Part shown: piece after piece, positions 44,713-54,363 of the stretch
How positions within the stretch are numbered: position 1 is the first letter of the stretch
Layout: each line of letters begins with the position of its first letter
NCBI GenBank assembly: GCA_009733575.1
Contig: ML769742.1
Location: 7,175 to 64,695, forward strand
Source of the DNA: Gymnopus androsaceus JB14
Taxonomy: Eukaryota > Basidiomycota > Agaricomycetes > Agaricales > Omphalotaceae
DNA: 57,521 nucleotides
Reading direction: 5' to 3'
Made by a program: the position numbers and the translations under genes
Notes under the pieces: generated by a model
The model's input: only the letters and a program-made list of their open reading frames with translations
Database searches by the model: none
What the model was told of the DNA's origin: nothing

Positions 44713-45170
44713 TCAAACATCGACTCCCAATCTCGGCAAACAAACGTATCTCCTATACGCTCCGAAGAGAAGTTTCGCTTCTGAAAGTCGCCTCAACCGC
44801 CTCGCAAAGGAGAGCATAGAGTTTGCCGAAGTCTCGAAGATAGTTAAAGCAATGATGAAGATGTATGGGAATCTGTGGGGGTCATCCGGGTCAAGAAATG
44901 AGTTTTTTTGGCCTCGCAAGCAGTGAAGTTGGTGGTAATGTATGAGGACGAAGGTACGAGATTCGGGGCCAAGGCGCACGCCCGAAACCCTCTGGTAGAA
45001 GCCAAAGAGTGGCCCAGTACCATCCGGGGCTGAGACCCGGCTAACATGTAGTGCACAGACTCGTAGTATGTCATCTGCTGTCATCTCTGTCATCTGCACT
45101 TCCTTGAATAAAGGGAAGGCCAGCTTAATAGGGTAGTCGGCGCCGATGTAACTGTAAGCTCTTAGCTGTT
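44713..45170 (-). pseudogene. UstYa-like (DUF3328) oxidase remnant
   Basis: Both hallmark HxxHC motifs of the UstYa family are present: HQLHC followed by LR (around 44920-44950), and HLHHC followed by FNYLRD (around 44845-44870). The two motifs are in different frames. Upstream family landmarks are also recognisable: YIGADYPIKL near 45150, YESVHYML, and RVSGVRLGPESRTF. At least two single-base frame changes separate these parts, so the gene is dead, and the N-terminal membrane anchor is not visible. UstYa-type proteins oxidise and cyclise peptides in fungal RiPP pathways and occur in other clusters. Its presence between P450 paralogs is the best clue to a former pathway. Confidence 0.7.
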
Positions 45171-45248
45171 GGCCTAGCTTTATCCTTTATAATTAGTGCT
45201 TTGACTGCTCGGCTACCCCATATGTATTACGATTTGGTAACTTCAGGA

Positions 45249-45429
45249 GGGCATAGACTTTCGTGACGTGGTAATGCAACATTTCGCTTCCGGATGGCGC
45301 CGGACAACAAAGGCCTTATCTCATTCTCAGTCATTTACTGGTCCTATATGGGTAATTACTGCATACTATATAACTCGATGTGACTGCCATTCCAGTCTTC
45401 CGTCCTTGCTTCCTCCCAAAGCTCATTAA
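45249..45429 (+). promoter_or_regulatory. P450 C promoter with conserved box and TATA
   Basis: The 23-base block (core CTTTCGTGACGTGG) at 45249-45271 is followed by CCTTATCTCATT, CCTATATG and TATA-like CATACTATATAACTC (45364) before the ATG at 45430. It represents the uninterrupted arrangement relative to P450 B. Confidence 0.55.
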
Positions 45430-47690
45430 ATGTCTTTCTGGCAACTTATCAATCTCATAGCTTTAGCATTACTGGTGCTCTTTGCTCGTCGCGTTTGGGT
45501 CCGTTCTCAGCGTCCCTTTCCACTCCCTCCTGGTCCCAAAGGATGGCCGATTATAGGGAGTGTCTTTGATGTACCAAAAGAGAAACTCCATGTAGCTTAT
45601 ATGGAGATAGGTCGCAAATACGGTTCGTACTCCTTTGCTTTATAAGCGTCAGGAAACCGATATGCCTAATAGGGAGCGATTTACTATACCTGAACATGGC
45701 TGGAACATCATTGTTGATTCTCAACTCGGAAGAGGCTGCAAATGACCTTTTGGTTGAAAGATCTACATTATATTCTAACAGGCTAGCGGGTTTGGTTTAC
45801 TTCTAGTTTCAACGTCACTGACTCAGAGATGTTTCCAACTGTACAGACCGGATTTCCCAATGCTTTTCCTGTGAGTAGTGCTGCTTGCACAGTCCAGTGG
45901 TGGAAATCGATTCCCTGAGGTCCGCGCTGGGAAGAAATAATACCAAAAAGCGCACATCTGGGTCTGTTGAGGGCGAGGGAAGAGTATACGTTGTTTCGTT
46001 TTCGCTCACATTGAATCTCTTAGTATGGGATGGGATTTCAACCTCGCGTTTCTTCCTTACGGTAATCGATGGCGAAGTGAGTAGTTTCACCGCAGAAAAC
46101 TATTGTACCACTTCTACTTCCTGACCAAATGAATAACCAGAGTCGCGGACACTGCTCATGCAGCAGTTCTCAGCATCGAATCTTAAGACGTGGCAGAAAC
46201 CTATCCTGCAAGAAAGCATATATCTTTTCCTAAAGAAACTTCTTGACACGCCGAAAGAGTTCGAGGATCATATCCGTTTGTGCGTCCCAACTTCCAGTTA
46301 TCTTCAAGGTTAATTTCTCCTCCAGTCTTTCTGGCGGAACCATAATTTCATCGTTATACGGCATGGGCCTTTTTAACGACCCTCAGCATGGATCTTACCT
46401 CGAACTTGCAAAGAAAGCTAATCAGTCTATCGCGGAAGCTGGGATACCCGGGACGTATCTTGTGGATAATTTACCCTTATTAAAACACATTCCAGAATGG
46501 TTCCCCGGAGCGGGATTCAAGAAAAAGGCGGCATACGAGAGAGGATTTGTTCAGCGAATGTACAGTGAACCTGTGGCGTGGGTCAAGCGGAATATGGTGT
46601 GTACTCGGATTTTACATAGAAGGCTGACCACGAGTCTTGTACACTAGGCAAGCGGTACGACAAAATCTTGCGTAGTCTCTCGGGTGTTACAGGAGATGCA
46701 GGATGATGGGGCTTGGTCGGAAGAGAAAGAGGATTTTTTAAAGATGGCTTCGGGTACTGCCTATTCAGGTGAGAAAAAGCTCGGGCGTTGTACAGATCAA
46801 TCCTGATTCTTTAATAGCTGGATCAGACACAGTCAGTCCAACTGGCAACTGCGTCACTGCATAAAGCGACTGCGATACTGATCATCGTATGTATCAGACT
46901 GCTGTAACCCTCACTGTCATCGTTCTAGCATTAGTCCGGAATCCCGAGATTCTACAGAAAGGACAAGCAGCTATGGATGCGGTCGTGGGTCCCGATCGTC
47001 TTCCCACTTTTGACGATGAAGGAAAAATTCCTTATGTGGATGCTCTAATAATGGAAGCACTGCGATGGAGGCCTGTTGCGCCACTTGGTACGTCTCTGGC
47101 TCATTCACAGTCTATATGTATTTTTATGAATGATTTCTCCAAGGTATGCCGCATCATATGGTCAGTGCAGATATTTATAAGGGATATTATATACCTAGCC
47201 ATACAATTGTTTTCGCAAATTGCTGGTAAGTATCAAACATTTATTGATTTTATTCGCTATGACACTTAGCACCTGCTCATTCCAGGGCATTCCTCCAAAA
47301 TCCAGAAACCTACGGCGAAGACGTAGCCCAATTCCGCCCCGAGCGCTTTCTCAATCCAGACGGAACAGTCAATAGCACGGTCCCTTACCCAAACGCGGCA
47401 TTTGGTTTTGGAAGGCGCGCGTGCCCTGGAAAGGCTTTCGCGCAGTGTTCCCTTTGGCTTGCGGTTGCTTCGCTGCTGGCTTCTTTTGATTTCGCTAGAG
47501 CATTGGATAAAGATGGTGTAGAAATTGACCCAAGCACTGATTGCATGGATGGGCTCTCATCGTAGGCTACTGGTATTTTTTTCTGAATGAACCGAACTAA
47601 TTATTCAAAATTAAACCATTTCAGATGTCCTCCTCCTTTCGAATGTAGCATCATGCCGCGGTCGAAAGCGGTCCAAAGAGCTGATTAAAG
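45430..47690 (+). CDS. Cytochrome P450 monooxygenase C of the tandem triplet, altered C-terminus
   Basis: Same exon layout as P450 A and B. MSFWQLINLIALALLVLFA anchor, FPLPPGPKGWP, YLNMAGTSLL, PYGNRWR, I-helix AGSDT-TAVTL (here the intron has lost about ten bases relative to P450 B and uses GTCAGT as donor), EALRWRP, FRPERF and FGFGRRACPGKAFA. The exon-2 intron also starts GC. In the last exon a one-base insertion around 47665 shifts the frame, and the protein ends SKAVQRAD instead of the ten or more residues conserved in the sister genes (KAAEELI-type). The heme site is upstream and intact, so activity is possible. Confidence 0.8.
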
Positions 47691-47920
47691 AGAGCTACGA
47701 GCAGCAGATTTCAGGATTATTACTGGTCAACCCATGTATACTCACTACTACGTAAACAAAAACCAGGTATCGGTTAGTAGCAGATAGATACCTTCAAGCT
47801 CTTCCTTTGCTGCCATCCTTCCGTTCCCAGTGCTTCCCAGTGATTCTTAGCTGCCACATCAAACATTGAGAAATCAGGTTCTTTGTGCCAACTCAAAGGC
47901 TTCTATACATACATGGAGTG
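47691..47920. other. P450 C 3' flank
   Basis: Shares short blocks with the region after P450 B (CGAGCTCTTCCTTTGCTG and CATCCTTCC at 44660-44690 and 47797-47822), a trace of the tandem duplication. No gene. Confidence 0.5.
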
Positions 47921-48734
47921 CATCAGCAAAACCTGGGTAATGGTCACAGCAGCCATAGCAAGCCATAGTACTCTACAGCACTATGGCTTCTATGGCCTGC
48001 TATGACTTGCTATGAGCTCCTGCGCCAACCATATACTGTATAGTTTCAAATTTAAGTGTGGCCAATGTTATGCATTACGGCTTGAGCCCATTGAGTTCAT
48101 GGTTCAGCTGCCAGCATGTTGTGTTATGAACCTGAACTCAGTTCAATTTATAGTGGCCAGCAAAGCCGCCTGCAAAATTTACCTCATAATTTTCAGAGGC
48201 CAGTGTGATGCATTATGAAGATCAAAAATGCCCCAGTTCAGTGCCACGCGTGACGTGTTACTGAACTTAAATTCAAAACTGTACAGTATAAGAATTGACA
48301 CATCCAGGATGCATTGTTGCAACTTCCCTAACTTTTTTCCCAAGACTTTGGTTTTGGACATTCTTGGTTCACTTGATGTCTCCAATAGTTTGGTGAGGGC
48401 TACCACTTACTGTAGTATATGTAAGAACTGGTACTTTAGTTATACTAGTTTGCCACACTATTGTGCAATGTGTACTACCATGAACATGCCAATATGATAT
48501 GATAATATTATAATTATTTTGGTTCAGCAAGTGAGGGAAGTGATTTCACAGGAAGGATATATTTATTTTTGAATTGAATGGCTGACAGAGATGCTGTGAA
48601 ATATACAATCCATAGTGATCCATAGCAGTCCATAGTAATCCATAGCTCTGGACAGATGGGGACCTTGCTATGGGTGCTATGAGCACTGCACAGAGCTTTC
48701 CAGCTCTGTCCAGCTCACCCAGGTTTTGCTGATG
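47921..48734. mobile_element. CATCAGCAAAA-end element, 814 bp, CCATAG repeat type
   Basis: Its inverted ends CATCAGCAAAACCTGGGT are shared with the element at 29985-30794. The subterminal repeat is a different word: CCATAGCAAG-like units on the left (47950-48015) and mirrored CTATGG units on the right (48610-48680), again at about 10-base spacing. Interior non-coding. Confidence 0.75.
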
Positions 48735-49020
48735 GAGTTGATTGTCAGTTTAGGATGATTATTGCAGAGGAAAGAAACTGTTGGCAGGTGAAAGGTGTGC
48801 AAGTTTCAGAAAAGCTACAAAGCAAGCATGAGCTTTCCTGCTCAGTGGGACCCAACAGTGCTCAACACAGGGAGAAAGTCATACTGCCAATGATTATGCT
48901 CTGACTGAAGCATCTTGGGAAATAAAAATTGCAATACATAAGAAAAAAGTGCTTTTTTTGGATAAAAATCAAATCAAAATATAAAATAAATATTTCAATG
49001 GACTTATCAATGAATCAAAT
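48735..49020. other. Unassigned spacer
   Basis: Between the previous element and the TA target of the 4.3 kb transposon. Nothing recognised. Confidence 0.4.
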
Positions 49021-49137
49021 TACAGCGCTTTTCATCGGACTGCGGAATACATAAATAAAAAAAATTGAGCGCCTACCTTGGCATCAGCAGCCAAGCAGCT
49101 CTAGTGGCACGCATCATACTAGTATTTCTTGTTCTAC

Positions 49138-50196
49138 ATGCCTCGACGCTATTCAGATGATCTGAAAGTCAGAATCTCTGCGCTATTCTTTGATCATGGC
49201 CTTGATGTTCCTACAATCTGCAAATACCTTGGTGTAAAGAAGACTCTTGTCTATGATATACTCCATCATTATTGTGCTCATTTAGAGTCTGGGATTCCTA
49301 TTCACACTCACGCTACTCGCATTGCACGACATCACACACTGAACCCAATTGATGAACAATATATATCTTCCTTATTGAGCATTGACCATGCCTCTATCTT
49401 GATGAGATCCAAGATGCTTTATTGAAAGCACGGGGCACTCATATCTCAATACCAACTCTTTTCCGTACCCTTTGGAGACTTAACATCTCTCGGAAGGTTG
49501 TGTCAGTCAAAGCTCTGGAGCAGAATGAGCTTCTTTGGTCTCATTACATGCTCCAGATGGCTTGAATTGCACCACAAGAGGATATGCTTATCTTCATTGA
49601 TGAAGCAGCACGGAACAGAAGGACTTCCCATCGCAGATATGGCTTGTCATTCAGAGGACACCGTTGTGTATGGCAACAATATTTTGTACGTGGTCAATGT
49701 GTGTCCATACTCCCCGCTCTTACAATAAACAGAATCATTGGTTATGATATTATTACTGGTTCTGTCACTGCAATGACATTCATCCGATTCCTTCATTGAC
49801 ATGTAGTGAGTAGTTTATTGGTATCTCATGCTTCCTTATTCAAAATTTGACAGATCCCATGCACAACTCCTTACCCTGGCCCTCGAAGTGTCATTGTCTT
49901 GGATAATTGCAGCATTCATCATGTGGAAGAGGTTCAAGAGCTGATAGAAGACCATGCTCGTATGTTGTTGTCCTTCTCTATCCTTTGACAGAACTGAATC
50001 ATTTTTAGAGTGTAAACTTGTTTTCCTTCCACCCTATTCCCTGGACTTGAAGCCCATTGAACAAGCATTCTCTGCGATCAAATCTTTTCTGCGCAGACAT
50101 TGGCAGGATGTTTCCTTGTCAGTTATTGATCAAGCATGCAGGACCATTACTGTGTCAAAGGCATGGGGGTATTTCAAAGCATCAGGCTATGTTTGA
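49138..50196 (+). pseudogene. DDE transposase of the 4.3 kb element, several lesions
   Basis: Tc1/IS630-type transposase. MPRRYSDDLKVRISALFFDH opens a helix-turn-helix (DVPTICKYLGVKKTLVYDIL). Catalytic residues are the Asp in LIFIDEAARN, the Asp in VIVLDNCSIHH and the Glu in YSLDLKPIEQAF. Two introns are visible (GTAGTG...GACAG after the second part; GTATGT...TTTAG between Asp and Glu). After splicing, Asp and Glu are about 35 residues apart. Lesions: a frameshift near 49396, TGA at 49563-49565 and TGA at 49797-49799. It ends KAWGYFKASGYV. Confidence 0.8.
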
Positions 50197-51484
50197 ACAT
50201 AGATAGTGGTATGATTTTGCTACGATAACTACTTGTATATACAGAAGTACAAACTATTGAAGTATTGTATGGTCAACTATTGGTCCAGAACACACACAAT
50301 GCACAATGAAAACAATGCAAAAACTGTAGTAAGCAAGCACACATGAGCTAAAGAACATCAGGAATAATGGGCATAAAGTGTGGAGGAAGCGGGACCATTG
50401 CCTTGGCAGCATCAAGGTAGAAGAACCAATCATAGATTTCATCAAAGAAATCATCAGTAGGTTCGAGCATACCAGACATACGAGCAGCACCTGACCCATC
50501 CTTGTACCGCTTCTCGAAACTAATCAATGGTTTCCCAACCGGATCCCCAAGACCTTCTTCACCAAACCCGTTACCATTGGTATGTTGGCGTTTCACATCA
50601 GCACTAGTCCACCATACTGGTGCTGCATGCTTGAGCCGCAACACGTCACCTGGAGGTATCCCAATCTCAACCAACTCACTCATTTCAATGTCGGCAAGAA
50701 TATCTGGCCTGTACCCCTTCATCTTCATCTGAAACTCATACATAGTCGCATTGGGGACACCTTCCATAGCCGCATATTTAAGGAATCGAGTAGGTTTGGT
50801 TGGAGTATTCTTGGGTGGAGAGCCCAGAGATGCAGTGCATGGGTGAGAGTGAGAATGGGAAGACTCAGAAGAGTGGTGATGTGGATGAGAGCGAGAACAA
50901 GAACGATGGTGTGAGCGGCCACTGACAGATGTCAGTATAGAGGCAATTTGGCCTAGCATTGTTGTTTCATTCGATGATACCATAGAGCCAGAGCTGTGTC
51001 CATGATGATGTGACACTGACTGAGGTACAGGCGCACCAATGGACTTGAATAGGTCATCATCTTGCGGAGGAGCAGTGGTTGTTGCGGAACCAGACATCTT
51101 TACACTAGTTAGTACAGATATTGAAGAAAAAAAAGTGAACGTACAATAGCTCGTACCCAAACGTTGATGGCTATGTTCAAGAGACGTACAGGACAGCCTG
51201 TAGTTGGATCAATGTATGTGAAACCACCATCATGTTCATTGCCAAAATTCTTTTGCAAGGTTTGGCGGAACCTTGCTGCACAAGCATCCTCCGGACTCAA
51301 CCCATCGTTGTCTTCCTAAAAATGAAAAATAAATTCAGAAACCAATCTTTATTGGCAGAGTACAACACATACCTCTCCTTCCTCATCATCATTGTCAACC
51401 TTCTCATTATTGTCATCAGCCCCTCCTTTGACCTTCTACAAAAGTAATGAGTATATATAACACCAAAGTCAAGCATTATCCATA

Positions 51485-52770
51485 CTCGTGGCCGCGGAAA
51501 GTAACGGTCCGGTGACATGTGATCTGTCAGTCGCGTCGAAAAGTTTTATTTATTCTCTACACTACATCCACATATTTCTACATGACACGTACACAGCATG
51601 ACTCTCCCAAAAAGAATAGACTTGTCGGTGCCATAGGTGCTGGAAAAACCATTTCCCAGGCCGCAGAGATGACCGGAATCCCATTCGGTACTGCAAAGAA
51701 AATTTGGCGCAAATATAATGCTACTGGTTCTACAACGAATCGGCCACGGAGTGGGCGTCCATCGAAAGTGACAGAGAGAACCAGACGGGCACTAGTCAGG
51801 ACAGTGCGAGCGAACCGCCAGATGCCCTTCAGAGATGTCAGAAATGTTGTTGAACCAAATCTTGGTGAAACCACAGTTCGGGACCATCTTGCGCGTGAAG
51901 GATACCACAGACGTGTCGCAAAGAAGGTTCCATACCTTACGAAGCTTCAGAAGAGGAAAAGGGTTGAATGGGGAAGGAAGGCAAGGGGTACCAACTGGTC
52001 CAAAATCATCTGGTCAGACGAATGCTATATTTATATTGACGACTCTCGCGGCCGGGTCTTTGTGACGCGTCGTGCCAACGAAATACTGGAAGAAGACTGC
52101 TTGATTCCAACTTTTAAGCAGTCCAGTGTCCGCGTAATGGTCTGGGGATGCATTATGCAAGGGAAGAAGGGACCGCTAGTGGTGCTGGAATATCCGGGAG
52201 GGAAGGGTGGTGGGATGAACGCAACAAGGTATCGAGAACAGGTTTTAGAAGGTGTTTTGGAGCAGTTCTATGCTGTTATGGAGTCAGAGAGGCAGAACGT
52301 TAGGTATCAACAGGATGGCACACCCAGTCATATTGCGAAAGCCACTCTCAATTGGCTCAAGTCGCATGCAATACCCATCTTCCCACATCCACCATCTTCT
52401 CCCGATGTCAGCCCCATTGAACCAGTTTGGCATGAGCTTAAACGTCTGCTGAGGGCTCGGCCACATCACTCTTCATCTGTTCCAGAGCTTGTTGTAGCTG
52501 TGAAGGAATGCTGGGAGGCCATAGCTGTCGCGGATGTTGACAAGTATGTCAATCGGATGGATGATGTTGTCAAGGCGGTCTTGAAGGCCAAGGGAGGTCA
52601 CACAAAGTTTTGAGTGGGTAAAATGGATGTATTGTACGTTAATTAATTCTAGCCAAAAAGTAGGAGCCATGGATTGAGATTGTCGCAGTAGAGTAGCAAA
52701 ATCGTCAAAAAACTTCGCGTGCCGAAACTCAGCCACGTGCCGCCGGACCGTCACTTTCCGCGGCCGCGAG
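51485..52770 (+). mobile_element. Intact Tc1-type transposon, 1286 bp, nested
   Basis: Flanked by TA on both sides (51483-51484 and 52771-52772). The inverted repeats, about 39 bases, begin CTCG[C/T]GGCCGCGGAAAGT and are GC-rich. The left copy differs from the right by C-to-T and G-to-A changes. One open transposase fills the element. It inserted into an intron of the accessory gene of the host transposon, in antisense to that gene. Confidence 0.92.
51582..52613 (+). CDS. Tc1 transposase, DD34E, intact
   Basis: 343 residues from the ATG at 51582 (MTRTQHDSPKKNRLVGAIGA); a longer reading begins with GTG and is rejected. N-terminal helix-turn-helix (KTISQAAEMTGIPFGTAKKI), a GRPS hook-like segment and a second HTH (MPFRDVRNVVEPNLGETTVR). 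The catalytic triad is Asp in WSDECYIY, Asp in YQQDGTPSHIA and Glu in SPDVSPIEPVWHEL, with 34 residues between the last two. It ends with the family signature GGHTKF. No introns, stops or frameshifts, and both inverted repeats are present, so this could be an active element. It belongs to a different lineage from the element at 11734. Confidence 0.93.
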   Translation: MTRTQHDSPKKNRLVGAIGAGKTISQAAEMTGIPFGTAKKIWRKYNATGSTTNRPRSGRPSKVTERTRRALVRTVRANRQMPFRDVRNVVEPNLGETTVRDHLAREGYHRRVAKKVPYLTKLQKRKRVEWGRKARGTNWSKIIWSDECYIYIDDSRGRVFVTRRANEILEEDCLIPTFKQSSVRVMVWGCIMQGKKGPLVVLEYPGGKGGGMNATRYREQVLEGVLEQFYAVMESERQNVRYQQDGTPSHIAKATLNWLKSHAIPIFPHPPSSPDVSPIEPVWHELKRLLRARPHHSSSVPELVVAVKECWEAIAVADVDKYVNRMDDVVKAVLKAKGGHTKF

Positions 52771-53330
52771 TATACCTTACAGTACAACTCAATTTTCTGC
52801 ATGTCAATTAAAATTGTAACATCCTTCTGCAGCTGGTCCTTGATAATCTGTTTTGCAAGCTCTATATATTCATTAAAGTTTTCGACATCAGGAGCCTCTT
52901 TCAATCTGGAAATATGGTCAGTGGAAACCGGGTTGAGAAAACATATATGTCATACTTTTTTGGAGGAATGTGGATCTTCACTGGGAAAAGATACTTTGAG
53001 GTAGCCTTGTATCATGTCTGAAACCCGTATTTTTTTAGGATATCATTCTGAAAACGCAGGTAGTTGTCATCCTCCATGGTGAATGTGAACTCTATCTGCT
53101 TGGTTTTCACCCCAACATCTTTCTTTGGGACCAATACCTTCTTCAGGCCTTTGCCGACTTTGACAAGCGAGTATGTAGTGAGCTGAAGGCTCAAAGTTGA
53201 TGTGAAGGAGTTCTCATCCGCTTCATCAGAAATTATGGAAGAAGGAAAGAGCTGTACTGCCACTGATGCCGAGGTAGGCGCTCAATTTTTATTTATTTAT
53301 GTATTCCACAGACCAATGAAAAGCGCTGTA

Positions 53331-53619
53331 AGACCTTTTGAATTCTGAAAACAATAGTTTCAAGATGGACTGAATGCTTTTGTTTCACAATAAAGATGAA
53401 AGTAAATGACACAACTACTGATTTGACTTGTGAATATTTTAATGGCTCATCTTAGATCCCTTACACTGACCACCTAGCTGTCACCAAATGCGGAAGGTAG
53501 GCATCACGTCTGCCATTTCAATGCCGAATTGATCTAGAAAGATGGCAGTCACATTATCATTTCGGTGTGATACGTGACTTGACACGTTTTCCAGCAACGC
53601 GTCTACTTATCATTAGTGA
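53331..53619. other. Unassigned spacer
   Basis: Between the right end of the 4.3 kb transposon and the GC-rich inverted-repeat element. No gene recognised. Confidence 0.4.
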
Positions 53620-54190
53620 TGTGCCGGCCTGGCTTTGGCCCAGTGGGCCGGGGCTTGGGCTTTCCAAAACTGAAGCCGGGCCCTACCCCCAGGGCCCTGG
53701 CTTGGCCTGGCCCGGCTTTGGCTTAAGCCGGGGCTTTTGATGTGGCTGTGTATATATAAAGAATTCATCACTGAGTGGTCCTTTGGAAGGATTATGTGTG
53801 CTACACACTAAATATAGCTTATTGGAAGTAAACAGAGTCCTTGCAATAAGCTGAAGAGTGCAACAAACCCAACAATCATGTCTCTGGTGTGTGAGAAAAT
53901 ACCAGGGTTAGTATCCCAAAATGGATATTTACTCTGAGATTGACATCTACAGCAGAGAATTGAGTCAAATAGAACAAAATTGCTACTTCAAAGGCTGGAA
54001 ATAGTATTTGAGGTCAAAAATTCCAGGAAACACCATCCTCATACTACTCTCAAAAGCCCCGGCCTGAGGCCCCGGCTCACGGCTTCACAAAACTCAGGCC
54101 GGGCCAAAAGCCGCCTCAGGCCCAGAGAGCCCGGGAACTTCGGACTATGAGCCAGCCCGCGGCCTGGACACATGGCTCGGACATCCGAGC
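53620..54190. mobile_element. GC-rich inverted-repeat element, about 570 bp
   Basis: Two GC-rich arms, about 53625-53740 and 54055-54175, consist of GGCC/GGGCC words and are imperfectly complementary. The inner ends share GCCGGGGCTTTT in inverted orientation. An AT-rich core lies between them. Such GGCCxGGGC arms occur in hAT-type MITEs. A target duplication could not be identified. Confidence 0.5.
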
Positions 54191-54363
54191 ATCTGAGCCA
54201 TAGTATATATTAGTATATATGTGTGTACATGAAAGGCTTGTGCTTGTGACGTAGAGTGAGTCTGAATCTGAGTACGATGACATACTGCGGTCAAGTTTTT
54301 CAGGAATGACTGGACGACTGGATCAAAGTCGGCGCTTAGCTACTCGCCTTTCATTTCACCACC

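Larger units (their letters stand above)
50348..53260 (-). pseudogene. Accessory protein of the transposon, SAM-like C-terminal region
   Basis: Five minus-strand exons are traceable: to 53260-52956, 52905-52776, 51435-51373, 51315-51145 and 51097-50348, about 470 residues with matching phases. N-terminal part: LQLTTYSLVKVGKGLKKVLV, then IEFTFTMEDDNYLRFQNDIL and YLFPVKIHIPP. An acidic linker follows (DNDDEEGEEDNDG), then SPEDACAARFRQTLQKNFGN and IDPTTGCPVRLLNIAINVW. Next is a Ser/His-rich spacer and a SAM-like helical domain (ATMYEFQMKMKGYRPDILAD, then LVEIGIPPGDVLRLKHAAP) with a C-terminal tail. One in-frame TGA (53012-53014) interrupts exon 1; no ATG is visible at its 5' end. The 1.29 kb Tc1 element sits in the second intron, five bases after the donor. 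No known catalytic motif. I infer a DNA-binding or transposition-regulating role. Confidence 0.65.
49023..53328. mobile_element. Two-gene Tc1-type transposon, 4306 bp including a nested element
   Basis: The boundary is defined by TA duplications (49021-49022 and 53329-53330) and terminal inverted repeats of about 66 bp. These start CAGCGCTTTTCAT and run through GGAATACATAAATAAA and ATTGAGCGCCTACCT to GGCATCAG, with few differences between ends. It carries a plus-strand DDE transposase (49138-50196) and a convergently arranged minus-strand accessory gene (50348-53260) that starts at the opposite inverted repeat. Without the 1.29 kb element nested at 51485-52770 it would be about 3.0 kb. Both genes carry inactivating stops, several of them TGA where CGA would restore an Arg codon. 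Confidence 0.85.

Noticed and set aside
47921..48734. Helitron
   Set aside because: Inverted termini at both ends and no TC...CTRR ends or 3' hairpin; fits a terminal-inverted-repeat element instead.
49080..49095. GGCATCAGCAGCC as another CATCAGCAAAA terminus
   Set aside because: It is the inner end of the 4.3 kb transposon's inverted repeat; the following bases do not match the CATCAGCAAAA tip.
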